Below, piece by piece: positions 15,887 to 24,164 of a stretch of 33,781 nt of DNA. The position numbers were made by a program, and so were the translations under genes. Every line of letters begins with the position of its first letter. The stretch's first letter is position 1. Under the pieces are notes generated by a model. It was not told the origin of the DNA and made no database searches. It saw only the letters and a list, made by a program, of their open reading frames with translations. Source of the DNA: Moheibacter sp035515075 (GTDB taxonomy: Bacteria; Bacteroidota; Bacteroidia; Flavobacteriales; Weeksellaceae); NCBI GenBank assembly GCA_035515075.1, contig DATJBZ010000020.1, forward strand, positions 1-33,781, given 5' to 3'.

Positions 15887-17092
15887 ATGGGAAATCGTGG
15901 AATTTATACGCCTTTTTCAACCCAAGAATTGATCCCCAAGGAAGAAAGATTGGAAGTGAAATTACGACAAGGCAGCTTGAGCATTGGGATACCAAAAGAA
16001 CTCAATCACCAAGAAAAAAGATTGAGTTTGTCACCCGATGCCGTTCAAGTCTTGGTGGCCAATGGCCATGAAATCACCCTAGAAACGGGCGCAGGTTTGG
16101 ATGCGAATTACACCGACCAAGAATATTCGGAAGCCGGTGCAACCATTGCTTACAACGCGCAACAGGTTTTCTCCAAACCTATTTTGTTAAAAGTAAGTCC
16201 ATTGACTGAAAAAGAAATCGATTTTTTGACACCCAATGCGATTGTCCTTTCTACGGTTCAAATCAACACCCAAACCAAAACTTATTTTGAAAAATTGGCC
16301 GCCAAAAAAATCACAGCGATTGGTTTTGAATTCATCAAAGACAGCCACGGACATTTGGCCTTGGTTCGTTTGTTGAGTGAAATTGCAGGCACGACTTCAG
16401 TTCTATTGGCGGGTGAATTGATGGCGAATACCAACGGTGGAAATGGCATTTTGATGGGCGGCATTGCAGGTGTTCGGCCAACCGAATTGGTGATTTTAGG
16501 TGCTGGAACTGTGGGCGAATACGCTTCCAAAGCCGCTTTAGGGTTGGGCGCCAACATCCGGGTTTTTGACGAATCACTGACCCGACTGCGTAGATTGCAA
16601 AGCAGCTTGGGCATCCGTGTTTCTACCTCCATGCTCGATCCGAAAGAATTGGGTAAATCGCTGAAAAGGTGTGACATTGCCATTGGTGCTTTGAGAGGCG
16701 ACAGCCGAACGCCTTGTGTGGTCACCGAAAAAATGGTGCAACACATGAAACCTGGCGCAGTGATCATCGACCTGAGCATTGACAATGGCGGTTGTTTTGA
16801 AACTTCAGAAATTACGACCCACGACCAACCCACTTTCATCAAACACGGCGTGATCCATTATGCTGTGCCCAACATCACTTCAAGGGTAGCACGAACGACA
16901 ACCAAAGCTTTGAGCAATTTCTTTTTGCCCTATCTGTTGTCCATCGCTAAAGAAGGTGGTTTTGAACAAGTCGTCAAAAATGACCGCGGTTTGCGTGCTG
17001 GCGTTTATTTGTTTCATGGACTCAACACCAACCAAAAAATCAGCGATTGGTTTGATTTGCCTTTCCATGATATCAATTTATTAATCGTATAA
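15887..17092 (+). CDS. ald: Alanine dehydrogenase
   Basis: A 401-residue NAD-dependent enzyme of the alanine dehydrogenase/PNT family, interconverting alanine and pyruvate plus ammonia. Substrate-binding GIPKE (34-38) and K102 lie in the first domain. The Rossmann motif GAGTVG is at 205-210, followed by VFDE, and the catalytic segment SIDNGGCFETSE is present. The protein has about 30 residues before GIPKE, longer than classical enzymes. The gene starts 9 bases after tsaE. It could instead be a related PNT-like dehydrogenase, but alanine dehydrogenase is the best fit. Confidence 0.9.
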   Translation: MGNRGIYTPFSTQELIPKEERLEVKLRQGSLSIGIPKELNHQEKRLSLSPDAVQVLVANGHEITLETGAGLDANYTDQEYSEAGATIAYNAQQVFSKPILLKVSPLTEKEIDFLTPNAIVLSTVQINTQTKTYFEKLAAKKITAIGFEFIKDSHGHLALVRLLSEIAGTTSVLLAGELMANTNGGNGILMGGIAGVRPTELVILGAGTVGEYASKAALGLGANIRVFDESLTRLRRLQSSLGIRVSTSMLDPKELGKSLKRCDIAIGALRGDSRTPCVVTEKMVQHMKPGAVIIDLSIDNGGCFETSEITTHDQPTFIKHGVIHYAVPNITSRVARTTTKALSNFFLPYLLSIAKEGGFEQVVKNDRGLRAGVYLFHGLNTNQKISDWFDLPFHDINLLIV

Positions 17093-17130
17093 TTGCCGAA
17101 AATTACAATTCGGATTTTAAATATATTTCA

Positions 17131-17508
17131 ATGAATTTTGCAAGAAGACTTCGTTTTTATTTGATTGGTGTTTCCATAGGTGTGGTCGTGGTTTTGCTCC
17201 TTTTTGGACCAAGAGCATTACAATGCTCCTATTTTCCTAACTCTAGGGCTTTGGAAGAGGCCAAAATTTATCCGATGAATTACGGAGAAGGTGTATTGGA
17301 TTTTATGCAAACGGAAGGCATCGATTCCGTTTATTTGTACAACAAAATCTTTAAGAAAAGCACCATCACCAATTTTGGTACCGATGAAGTGCGCGCTACG
17401 CCTTGTCGTTTGTACCGTGCGGCTTTCCGAGAAGAACAATCTTATGATTTCGTGTTTGAAATCTGTAAAAAAGAAACCTTTTTGATCGAATTAAAAAAGG
17501 CAGAATAA
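17131..17508 (+). CDS. Small single-pass membrane protein (DUF4258-like)
   Basis: A 125-residue protein with one membrane segment (about 9-29, YLIGVSIGVVVVLLLFG) after a basic start, then a soluble domain with CSYFPNSR, LYNKIFKKSTITNFG and PCRLYRA. This layout resembles Flavobacteria proteins annotated DUF4258. The soluble part would sit outside the inner membrane by the positive-inside rule. Function is unknown. It starts 38 bases after ald, and its stop lies inside a shared terminator. Confidence 0.75.
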   Translation: MNFARRLRFYLIGVSIGVVVVLLLFGPRALQCSYFPNSRALEEAKIYPMNYGEGVLDFMQTEGIDSVYLYNKIFKKSTITNFGTDEVRATPCRLYRAAFREEQSYDFVFEICKKETFLIELKKAE

Positions 17509-17526
17509 CGAATCATTCTGCCTTTT
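17495..17526. terminator. Bidirectional terminator between the small membrane protein gene and gltA
   Basis: A perfect 12-bp stem (17495-17506 with 17515-17526) has A- and T-runs at its ends. It overlaps the stop codon of the plus-strand gene and lies 19 bases beyond the end of gltA, so it can serve both converging genes. Confidence 0.8.
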
Positions 17527-17545
17527 AATCATCTCATTGAGAACA

Positions 17546-18832
17546 TTATCTTTTTGAAATGTCCACATAATCTCTTTTGGGTTCTCCCGTATAAACTTGT
17601 CTTGGACGACCGATTGGTTCGTTGTTGACACGCATTTCAATCCACTGGGCAATCCAACCTGGCAAACGTCCTACTGCAAACATTACCGTAAACATTTCTG
17701 TTGGAATACCGAATGCACGGTAAATTAAACCAGAATAGAAATCTACGTTGGGATACAATTTTCTTTCGATGAAGTACTCATCTTCCAAAGCCGCTTGTTC
17801 CAATTTTTTGGCAATTTCCAATGATTCATCTTGGATGCCTAATTTCTCCAACACCTGATCTGCAGCTGTTTTGATGATTCTAGCTCTTGGGTCAAAGTTT
17901 TTGTACACACGGTGTCCGAAGCCCATCAAACGGAACGGATCGTTTTTGTCTTTGGCTTTGTCAATCCATTTTTGAACATCTCCACCATCGGCTTTGATTT
18001 GATCCAACATTTCTACAACGGCTTGGTTGGCTCCTCCATGAAGTGGCCCCCAAAGTGCAGAAATTCCAGCAGAAATCGAAGCAAACAATCCTGTGTGCGC
18101 TGATCCTACCAAACGAACGGTTGAAGTCGAACAGTTTTGCTCGTGGTCTGCATGAAGAATCAATAATTTATCCAAGGCATTGATGATCACAGGGTCCATT
18201 TCCAATTCTTGGTTGGGCTTTTTGAACATCAATTGATAAAAATTCTCTACATAATTCAATTTGCTGTCCGAATAATTCAAAGGCATTCCTTTGGCTTTTT
18301 TCAACGTCCATGAAGCCAAAACCGCAAATTTCCCAATCAAAGTCACCGCAGCACGGTACATGTCTTGTTCGTTTTTTACATCAACTGCTTTTGGATTGAA
18401 AGCCGTCAAAGCACTGGTCAAAGTCGACAAAACACCCATCGGATGTGCGGTGCTTGGAAAAGCGGACAATATTTTGGTGATGTCCTCAGAAACCATGTCG
18501 TTTTCTTTGATGTCGTTGCTGAATTGCTCAAACTCAGGAACGTTAGGCAAATGACCTTTTAACAAAAGGTACATGACTTCAACGAAATTGGATTTTTCTG
18601 CCAATTGTTCGATCGGATAGCCACGGTACATCAATACACCTTTCTCTCCATCTAAAAAAGTAATTTCACTGGTACAAGATCCGGTATTTTTATAGCCTGG
18701 ATCCAAGGTAATGATTCCATCTGTTTGGGAACGAAAGGTAGAAAAGTCGACATATTTCTCGTCCATGCTCCCTTTTCCTACTTCAAACTCAACTGCTGAG
18801 TCTTTATAAATAAATTTTGCTTTATCTGACAT
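17546..18832 (-). CDS. gltA: Citrate synthase
   Basis: A 428-residue type II (GltA-like) citrate synthase, condensing acetyl-CoA with oxaloacetate at the entry to the TCA cycle. Catalytic motifs are present: the His in LHADHEQNCSTSTVR, the His in GFGHRVYKNFDPR and the Asp in LYPNVDFYSG. The N-terminal domain with ITFLDGEKGVLMYRGYPI is typical of the hexameric Gram-negative type that NADH often regulates. It ends at the shared terminator, and enolase lies 79 bp upstream on the same strand. Confidence 0.97.
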   Translation of the reverse strand: MSDKAKFIYKDSAVEFEVGKGSMDEKYVDFSTFRSQTDGIITLDPGYKNTGSCTSEITFLDGEKGVLMYRGYPIEQLAEKSNFVEVMYLLLKGHLPNVPEFEQFSNDIKENDMVSEDITKILSAFPSTAHPMGVLSTLTSALTAFNPKAVDVKNEQDMYRAAVTLIGKFAVLASWTLKKAKGMPLNYSDSKLNYVENFYQLMFKKPNQELEMDPVIINALDKLLILHADHEQNCSTSTVRLVGSAHTGLFASISAGISALWGPLHGGANQAVVEMLDQIKADGGDVQKWIDKAKDKNDPFRLMGFGHRVYKNFDPRARIIKTAADQVLEKLGIQDESLEIAKKLEQAALEDEYFIERKLYPNVDFYSGLIYRAFGIPTEMFTVMFAVGRLPGWIAQWIEMRVNNEPIGRPRQVYTGEPKRDYVDISKR

Positions 18833-18911
18833 TTTGGATAATAGTTTTTAGCAATATACAAAAATCTCTTTTTGGTTCAATATGACTTTTGTCAATTTTT
18901 TTTGATAATTT

Positions 18912-20204
18912 TTACAACTTAATTTTGAAAGCGGAAAGTCCTGGATAAACGGCTGTTTCACCCAATAATTCTTCGATTCGAAGCAATTGGTTGTATTTCG
19001 CCATCCGGTCAGAACGCGAAGCAGAACCCGTTTTAATTTGACCGGTGTTCAATGCTACGGCCAAATCCGCAATCGTGTTGTCTTCTGTCTCTCCAGAACG
19101 GTGCGACATCACAGTGGTGTAGGCTGCGTTTTGCGCCATTTGAACGGCATCAATCGCTTCTGTCAGCGTACCTATTTGGTTCACTTTGACCAAAATCGAG
19201 TTGGCTGTTTTTTCGTCAATCGCTTTTTTCAACATTTTCACATTGGTCACCAACAAATCATCGCCCACCAATTGAACACGGTCACCGATCGCATCGGTCA
19301 ACATCTTCCAACCTTCCCAATCGTTTTCGTCCATGCCGTCTTCAATAGAAATGATCGGATATTTCTCGGTCAATTCTTTCAAATAAGCGACTTGTTGTTC
19401 GCGGTTTCTCACGGCGCCATTTTCTCCTTCAAAAATCGAATAATCGTATTGTCCATCCTTGTAAAATTCAGCTGCAGCGCAATCCAATCCGATCAAAATA
19501 TCATCTCCTGCTTTGTAACCTGCATTTTCAATGGCTTTGACCACCGTATCCAAGGCGTCTTCCGTTCCTTCAAAGTTGGGTGCAAATCCACCTTCATCCC
19601 CAACGGCTGTGGATAAACCTCTTTCGTGCAATATATTTTTTAAATGATGGAAAATCTCAGTTCCTTTCTGCAAAGCATGTGAAAAAGAATCGGCTTTCAC
19701 TGGCAAAATCATGAATTCTTGGAAAGCAATCGGCGCATCAGAATGTGAACCACCATTGATGATGTTCATCATCGGAACGGGCAAAACTTTGGCGTTGGTT
19801 CCACCGATGTAACGAAACAACGGCATGCCCAATTCGCTTGCCGCAGCATGTGCGACCGCTAAGGAAACGCCTAAAATCGCATTGGCTCCTAAATTGGATT
19901 TATTTTCTGTGCCATCAATTTCAATCAATACTTGGTCAATCAAGGCTTGTTCAAACACATTGTAACCGATCAATTCTTCGGCAATTTTCTCATTGACATT
20001 GTTGACCGCTTGCAAAACTCCTTTTCCTAAATAGGCCGTTCCACCATCTCTCAATTCTACCGCTTCGTGTTCACCAGTCGATGCGCCAGAAGGCACGGCA
20101 GCTCTCCCTATGTAACCCGCATCGGTGATGACATCAACTTCAACGGTTGGATTTCCTCTTGAATCTAAAATTTGTCTTGCAAAGATCTCAGTTATAATGC
20201 TCAT
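18912..20204 (-). CDS. eno: Enolase
   Basis: A 430-residue enolase, converting 2-phosphoglycerate to phosphoenolpyruvate in glycolysis. Motifs are complete: DSRGNPTVEV and SGASTGEHEA at the N-terminus, VGDEGGFAPN with the catalytic Glu, the metal ligands in IGLDCAA, SIEDGMDENDW and LVGDDLLVTN, catalytic Lys in LVKVNQIGT, and SHRSGETEDN. Length is normal. It may be cotranscribed with gltA downstream (79-bp gap without an obvious terminator). Confidence 0.98.
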   Translation of the reverse strand: MSIITEIFARQILDSRGNPTVEVDVITDAGYIGRAAVPSGASTGEHEAVELRDGGTAYLGKGVLQAVNNVNEKIAEELIGYNVFEQALIDQVLIEIDGTENKSNLGANAILGVSLAVAHAAASELGMPLFRYIGGTNAKVLPVPMMNIINGGSHSDAPIAFQEFMILPVKADSFSHALQKGTEIFHHLKNILHERGLSTAVGDEGGFAPNFEGTEDALDTVVKAIENAGYKAGDDILIGLDCAAAEFYKDGQYDYSIFEGENGAVRNREQQVAYLKELTEKYPIISIEDGMDENDWEGWKMLTDAIGDRVQLVGDDLLVTNVKMLKKAIDEKTANSILVKVNQIGTLTEAIDAVQMAQNAAYTTVMSHRSGETEDNTIADLAVALNTGQIKTGSASRSDRMAKYNQLLRIEELLGETAVYPGLSAFKIKL

Positions 20205-20226
20205 TTTGTGTGATTTTTTAAAGAGT

Positions 20227-20234
20227 CAAATGTA
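20227..20234 (-). promoter_or_regulatory. Possible -7 box for enolase
   Basis: On the minus strand TACATTTG fits TAnnTTTG and lies 22 bases upstream of the enolase ATG. A clear -33 TTTG at the expected spacing is not seen. Confidence 0.35.
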
Positions 20235-20341
20235 CGCAAAATGTTGAAGGCTAAACCTGATAGTTGTCAAAAATTGTTATAGGCAAAAGCTATTCATTGA
20301 ATTCAAAAATCATTTGCTGAAAAACCATTGATTAATTAAAA

Positions 20342-20370
20342 AAAATCCATGAAGGACTTTCATGGATTTT
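20342..20370 (-). terminator. Terminator of the 152-aa unknown gene
   Basis: A perfect 12-bp stem (20342-20353 with 20359-20370) is followed on the minus strand by T residues. It lies 40 bases after the stop at 20411. Confidence 0.75.
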
Positions 20371-20410
20371 GATCAGTTATTTCGATCGAGTTTCAATTTT
20401 TAAAGTTTAT

Positions 20411-20869
20411 TTATTTTTTGTAGCTTGATAAGCTATCAATGATTAGGTCAATTTCCCTTTCCCAAAGCACCAAATTATACGCTCTAATTTTCTCTTCACC
20501 AACATTTTTATCAACCCATTCATTTCTTTCATCGTATGTGTATTCTCTCCAATTTTCTGGTAGTTCAAGACCCAATGTTTCTTTGACATATTCTATTGGT
20601 TGGGTGTGAATAACTTCATCAGCCCCAACATAAGCCCACATATTTTTATCTCTCATTGTGATAATTTCAATGTTGGTAGCACCATAAGGTTTTCTTGGCG
20701 CACCCCAAGGTGAAGATTTTTTTGACAATTCACCCGTATCGGTATTGATGTAGATGGTATAACTTTCGTGGTAATCGAACCAGCACTTGTCGTAATTTTC
20801 TAATAGGTATTCTCTAATTTCAGTCCGGTATCTGTCTACCCAATGTTGATTTTCGTTTGTCGTTTTCAT
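20411..20869 (-). CDS. Uncharacterised 152-aa protein
   Basis: I do not recognise this protein. It is soluble, acidic and rich in aromatic residues (Trp, Tyr), with CWFDYHESYTIYINTDTGELS, then MWAYVGADEVIH, and a C-terminal helix. No signal peptide or membrane segment is visible. It stands alone between enolase and a 329-bp spacer with two dispersed repeats. A 13-bp stem-loop lies 14-85 bases upstream of its start. The setting suggests an accessory gene; function is unknown. Confidence 0.7.
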   Translation of the reverse strand: MKTTNENQHWVDRYRTEIREYLLENYDKCWFDYHESYTIYINTDTGELSKKSSPWGAPRKPYGATNIEIITMRDKNMWAYVGADEVIHTQPIEYVKETLGLELPENWREYTYDERNEWVDKNVGEEKIRAYNLVLWEREIDLIIDSLSSYKK

Positions 20870-20882
20870 ATTTTTTAGTTTT

Positions 20883-20954
20883 AAATGATTCTCTCTGATC
20901 GCAACTACAAAGCTATAATTTCACATCGCCAAAGGATGTCGGAGAGAATTATTT
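20883..20954. repeat. Long stem-loop upstream of the 152-aa gene, with a shared 18-mer
   Basis: Arms 20883-20895 and 20942-20954 pair at 12 of 13 positions plus one G-U. Bases 20927-20944 (CGCCAAAGGATGTCGGAG) match 23699-23716 at 16 of 18 positions, where the copy sits in a terminator-like hairpin. It may be an RNA leader structure or a dispersed palindromic element. Confidence 0.5.
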
Positions 20955-21004
20955 CATTAAAAAAACACAAACAAAATCAGCTATACTGATAAGTCCCCCA
21001 ATAG

Positions 21005-21053
21005 CACGGATTTAACTTCGTTCAGTCCGGCTTTACCTCGGGTGCAATCCGTG
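21005..21053. repeat. Dispersed hairpin-forming repeat, copy 2
   Basis: Perfect 8-bp arms CACGGATT (21005-21012) and AATCCGTG (21046-21053) flank a core that matches copy 1 (323-363) at 38 of 41 positions over 21013-21053. The two copies lie 20.7 kb apart in the same orientation and both flank accessory genes. Confidence 0.7.
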
Positions 21054-21198
21054 AACTTCTCAATACTTCTCATCTTTTATTTTCATACACTTAGCCCATA
21101 AAAACAACTTCTATAGTTAAGTCATTGCCCAAATCGGCATAATTTCTAGCAGAGCTAAAATAGTAACTTTCGGGTTCAGTAACAATTTTCCCTCAATT

Positions 21199-22116
21199 TC
21201 AATCTTGGTACAATGCCAAACTTTGTCGGAGCAAGTCGATGATTTGATTCCGGACAAACAAAGGTTCCAAGACTTCTACTTGGTTGCCCATTTTGAGCAA
21301 TTGCATGTTCAATTCATGGTTGGGGATCAAAAACAATTTCAGTTGCACCCGACCATCGAGCAAGGTTTTCTCATGTTCTTGGCTGAAATGTAAGGGCAAG
21401 GTTTTCAAATATTTATATTGCTCGGCACTGACGACAATCCGAACGGTTTCTGCTTTTTCAGCGGCATTGTAATTCAAACCAATGATGCGGTCAAACTTTT
21501 TGAGTTGCTCTTCAAATGCCAAAGGATCCAAGGAAGAAATGCCCAAGATTTTCAATTGTGAAATCCGAGACAAACCAAAAGTTTTGAAATGTGATTCGCC
21601 TTTTGGCACACCCACCACATACCAACGCCGCCCGTATTCGCGTAGTTGCAAGGGAACAATTTGATACGGTGTCAAGGTGTTTTTCTGAAAATTCTCATGG
21701 ACAAACCCAATTTCCCTGTGGCTTCTCAACGCCATCAAAATGGACTGAATGTGTATCGAACCTGCATAGTCAGCGTTGTCTTCTGGTTTGATGCGTTCTT
21801 TCAAATCCTCAAAATCTTTCAAAGTTTCTCTGAAAAATTCGCCCATGAAGATGTGCCCCGAAAATTTCAAAAAATCATACACTTGTTCTTGGTTATCCGC
21901 TGCAATGAAATAACCTTTTTGTTGTCGATCATACGAAACAAACACCCCAAAATCCGTTGCCAAACTGCTCAAATCACGCTCCAAAGTTCGAGCAGTGATT
22001 TTGATGTCATGGTCTTCTTCCATGCGATCGATCAAGCTTTGTTTGGAAATATAAGGAATTCGCTCGACCAACTGAATGATGATTTCCCAACGTTTGATCT
22101 GTGTATATTTCGCCAT
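21199..22116 (-). CDS. WYL-domain transcriptional regulator
   Basis: A 305-residue regulator. The N-terminal winged helix (about 1-65) contains ISKQSLIDRMEEDHDIKITARTLERDL. The WYL domain (about 145-215) shows PYQIVPLQLREYGRRWYVVG and FKTFGLSRI, and a WCX-like C-terminal region follows. WYL domains sense ligands, in several cases nucleic acids or nucleotides, and such regulators often control defence or stress genes. It starts 54 bases after the end of the RNA ligase gene on the same strand, so it may regulate that islet. Confidence 0.88.
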   Translation of the reverse strand: MAKYTQIKRWEIIIQLVERIPYISKQSLIDRMEEDHDIKITARTLERDLSSLATDFGVFVSYDRQQKGYFIAADNQEQVYDFLKFSGHIFMGEFFRETLKDFEDLKERIKPEDNADYAGSIHIQSILMALRSHREIGFVHENFQKNTLTPYQIVPLQLREYGRRWYVVGVPKGESHFKTFGLSRISQLKILGISSLDPLAFEEQLKKFDRIIGLNYNAAEKAETVRIVVSAEQYKYLKTLPLHFSQEHEKTLLDGRVQLKLFLIPNHELNMQLLKMGNQVEVLEPLFVRNQIIDLLRQSLALYQD

Positions 22117-22170
22117 AATTTTGACTTATTTTTAAGTTTCCAAAAAGCTAAAATACTCTATATATCTTCT

Positions 22171-23205
22171 TTATTCTTTTATATTTATGAAATAATTTCC
22201 TATCAAATTCCCCGCCTGTTGATTCATCAATTTATTAATTTCTTTTTGTTCGTTTTTTTCCAATTCGTTATACATTTCTTCATGTATTTTGAGAAAATCC
22301 TCTAAAATATCTTTGTTAAACAATCCCAATATTTTCCCATAATGCTTCTTCGAATGAACTTCTCCTATCTTGCTCAACACATTGTTTAAACGATTTTCAG
22401 AAATGAATTTCAATATTTCTTTGCATAAAAACTGAACATTTTCACTCCATTCTTCTTTCATTATTTTTTTAATCAGGTGATCATCAATATGACGGTTATT
22501 TTCTCTCCATTTTTCATTTTTATTTTTAATTAACACACGAGAACCCGAGGTCAAGAACAATGATTTTATAGGTCGAATGACTACACCTTCACAAACATTC
22601 CCATTCAATTCAGGCAAACCAATCATTTTCGGCAAAGTAGTTTTAAAGTTATTGGGATAATTTAAACATTCTTTTAAGTTGCCTTTATAAAGTGTTTTTG
22701 CATAAATAAATCCATGTTTTTCAAAAAGTTGATTCGTCTTTGGTACTTCTAAAAAAGTTTTTCCATTAATCAATAAATCAAAAGCATAAAAATCAATATG
22801 CGAATGATAATAAATCCCGTGTTGAATAAGCGAAATTTCCTTCTCAACTTTCACCTCTGGATGTGGATAGCCACCGCCAAAAATTTCACCAAAAATTATC
22901 AAGCTTTTTAAATCAACAGTTCTTGAAATTTCATCAAATAAATTTATTACTTTTTCTTCATATCGTCTTTTGACAATGTTAGAATTATAAAAATTTTCGT
23001 TTTCAAGAATTAAGCCTGTCCTTTTTGCTGTTAAAACTTCTTTTCCATTGGTTATAAAACTAAAATTAGCGCCATGAACTTTTTCTTGAACTATATAATC
23101 AACATCAGCCAACCCTTGCATAAAAATGGATTGAACAAATTTTTCATCGTAAGAATTCTCTATGGAATTGTATTTTTCAAATTGCATCACAATTGATTTT
23201 ATCAT
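22171..23205 (-). CDS. Rnl2-family RNA ligase
   Basis: A 344-residue ATP-dependent RNA ligase resembling T4 Rnl2 (334 aa). Nucleotidyltransferase motifs are all present: motif I EKVHG with adenylated K42, R62 in KRTG, motif III IFGEIFGG with E107, FYAFDLLING (about 139-148), motif IV CEGVVIR with E206, and motif V VLIKNKN with K227 and K229. A C-terminal helical domain of about 100 residues follows. Rnl2 enzymes seal 3'-OH/5'-phosphate nicks in duplex RNA. No kinase-phosphatase partner is nearby. The second ATG (23187, MQFEKYNSIE) aligns better with the T4 Rnl2 start and may be the true one. The gene lies 13 bases after the VDSF-repeat gene. Confidence 0.9.
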   Translation of the reverse strand: MIKSIVMQFEKYNSIENSYDEKFVQSIFMQGLADVDYIVQEKVHGANFSFITNGKEVLTAKRTGLILENENFYNSNIVKRRYEEKVINLFDEISRTVDLKSLIIFGEIFGGGYPHPEVKVEKEISLIQHGIYYHSHIDFYAFDLLINGKTFLEVPKTNQLFEKHGFIYAKTLYKGNLKECLNYPNNFKTTLPKMIGLPELNGNVCEGVVIRPIKSLFLTSGSRVLIKNKNEKWRENNRHIDDHLIKKIMKEEWSENVQFLCKEILKFISENRLNNVLSKIGEVHSKKHYGKILGLFNKDILEDFLKIHEEMYNELEKNEQKEINKLMNQQAGNLIGNYFINIKE

Positions 23206-23218
23206 TTTCTTTTTATAA

Positions 23219-23623
23219 TTAATTCATTCCAGGGAAAGAATCAACGACTTTTACTTTTAAATCCTGAAAGGAGTCAACAACTTTTACCTTAAAATCAGGA
23301 AAAGAATCCACTTTTCTCCATTTTCCACATTCATTAGGAAAAGAGTCTACAAATTTCACTTTTATATCGGGAAACGAATCCACATATTTAATGGTAAAAT
23401 CAGGAAATGAATCTACAAATTTCACATTCCCATACAATAGAATGTCTTTATAAGCACACTCCCCATTAGCCAAAACTTGCAATAAGTTTTTCTGATCTTC
23501 TTTAGAAAGTTGAGCAAATTTTGATGCATTTTCTAAGGTTTCATTTTCTATAACTTGGAATTCAAAAGGTGCGGAAAATCGAAAAAACAGATAAATAAAT
23601 AAGATAAAAGATTTTGTTAGCAT
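23219..23623 (-). CDS. Secreted VDSF-repeat protein
   Basis: A 134-residue protein of unknown function. From the ATG at 23623 it opens with a signal-peptide-like segment (MLTKSFILFIYLFFRFSAPF), then a short helical region (about 28-60). The rest is six copies of V-D-S-F, five followed by P (as in KFVDSFPDF) and one by Q. The period is about 11 residues, with one CGKWR insert. The alternating pattern suggests stacked beta strands. A TTG 21 bases upstream is a weaker start. It precedes the RNA ligase by 13 bases, so they are likely cotranscribed. Confidence 0.75.
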   Translation of the reverse strand: MLTKSFILFIYLFFRFSAPFEFQVIENETLENASKFAQLSKEDQKNLLQVLANGECAYKDILLYGNVKFVDSFPDFTIKYVDSFPDIKVKFVDSFPNECGKWRKVDSFPDFKVKVVDSFQDLKVKVVDSFPGMN

Positions 23624-23684
23624 AGTATTTTCATTAAAATTCAAACATGGATTGACCTATGAAATTATGAATTATTCAACAAAG

Positions 23685-23728
23685 AAAAAGCACCACTCCG
23701 CCAAAAGATGTCGAAGTCGTGCTTTTTT
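23685..23728 (-). terminator. Terminator-like hairpin with shared 18-mer
   Basis: Arms AAAAAGCAC (23685-23693) and GTGCTTTTT (23719-23727) enclose further short pairing. It lies 50 bases after the stop of the 125-aa membrane protein on the minus strand and is followed there by T-rich sequence. Bases 23699-23716 are near-identical to 20927-20944. Confidence 0.65.
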
Positions 23729-23777
23729 ATTATTTTTTGGACCATTCTAAAATAATGGTCAGGGTATTTTATTCAAT

Positions 23778-24155
23778 TTATTTGTATTCTTTCCAATGAG
23801 GAATGATCACGGTCAATCCATAACCTACAAAGAAAAATAAGGCAAACAAGGAATACAAAGTGCCATCAGGCATGAATTCCGGTTGAATGACAATCGTCAA
23901 AAACAAACCAGCAATCGTCATGTACACCCCGATTTTTCGGTAAAAATAAGTCAAAACCAAACCGATCAAACTCACCAATCCCAAAGCCAATGAAACGCCA
24001 GGATACCACGAAGGCATCACCGAATCGCCCAATTCAAAGAATTCTTTGAACAAATAATCATTGGTCTCCCAAATCAAATAAGCGCGGTACAATACTCCAC
24101 CGACCAAAAACAGCATGATCGCTATCAACAGTTGAAACCAAAAAGATCTTTTCAT
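23778..24155 (-). CDS. Small multi-pass membrane protein
   Basis: A 125-residue protein with about four hydrophobic segments: 6-24, 50-70, 76-90 and 98-118, with short polar loops, ending HWKEYK. I recognise no motif that gives a function. It starts 9 bases after the Lrp-family gene on the same strand and is probably cotranscribed with it. Inner-membrane location is inferred. Confidence 0.75.
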   Translation of the reverse strand: MKRSFWFQLLIAIMLFLVGGVLYRAYLIWETNDYLFKEFFELGDSVMPSWYPGVSLALGLVSLIGLVLTYFYRKIGVYMTIAGLFLTIVIQPEFMPDGTLYSLFALFFFVGYGLTVIIPHWKEYK

Positions 24156-24164
24156 TTTGCAAAT

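Larger units (their letters stand above)
20870..21198. other. 329-bp gene-free spacer with two repeats
   Basis: The spacer holds the stem-loop at 20883-20954 and copy 2 of the 41-bp dispersed repeat at 21005-21053. The rest (21060-21198) has no convincing gene. A 33-codon open frame on the minus strand ending at 21091 has no start codon and may be a remnant. Confidence 0.5.

Noticed and set aside
21091..21192. 33-codon open frame on the minus strand after the WYL gene
   Set aside because: The translation looks protein-like, but it has no start codon, is very short and matches no family I know. It is at best a remnant.
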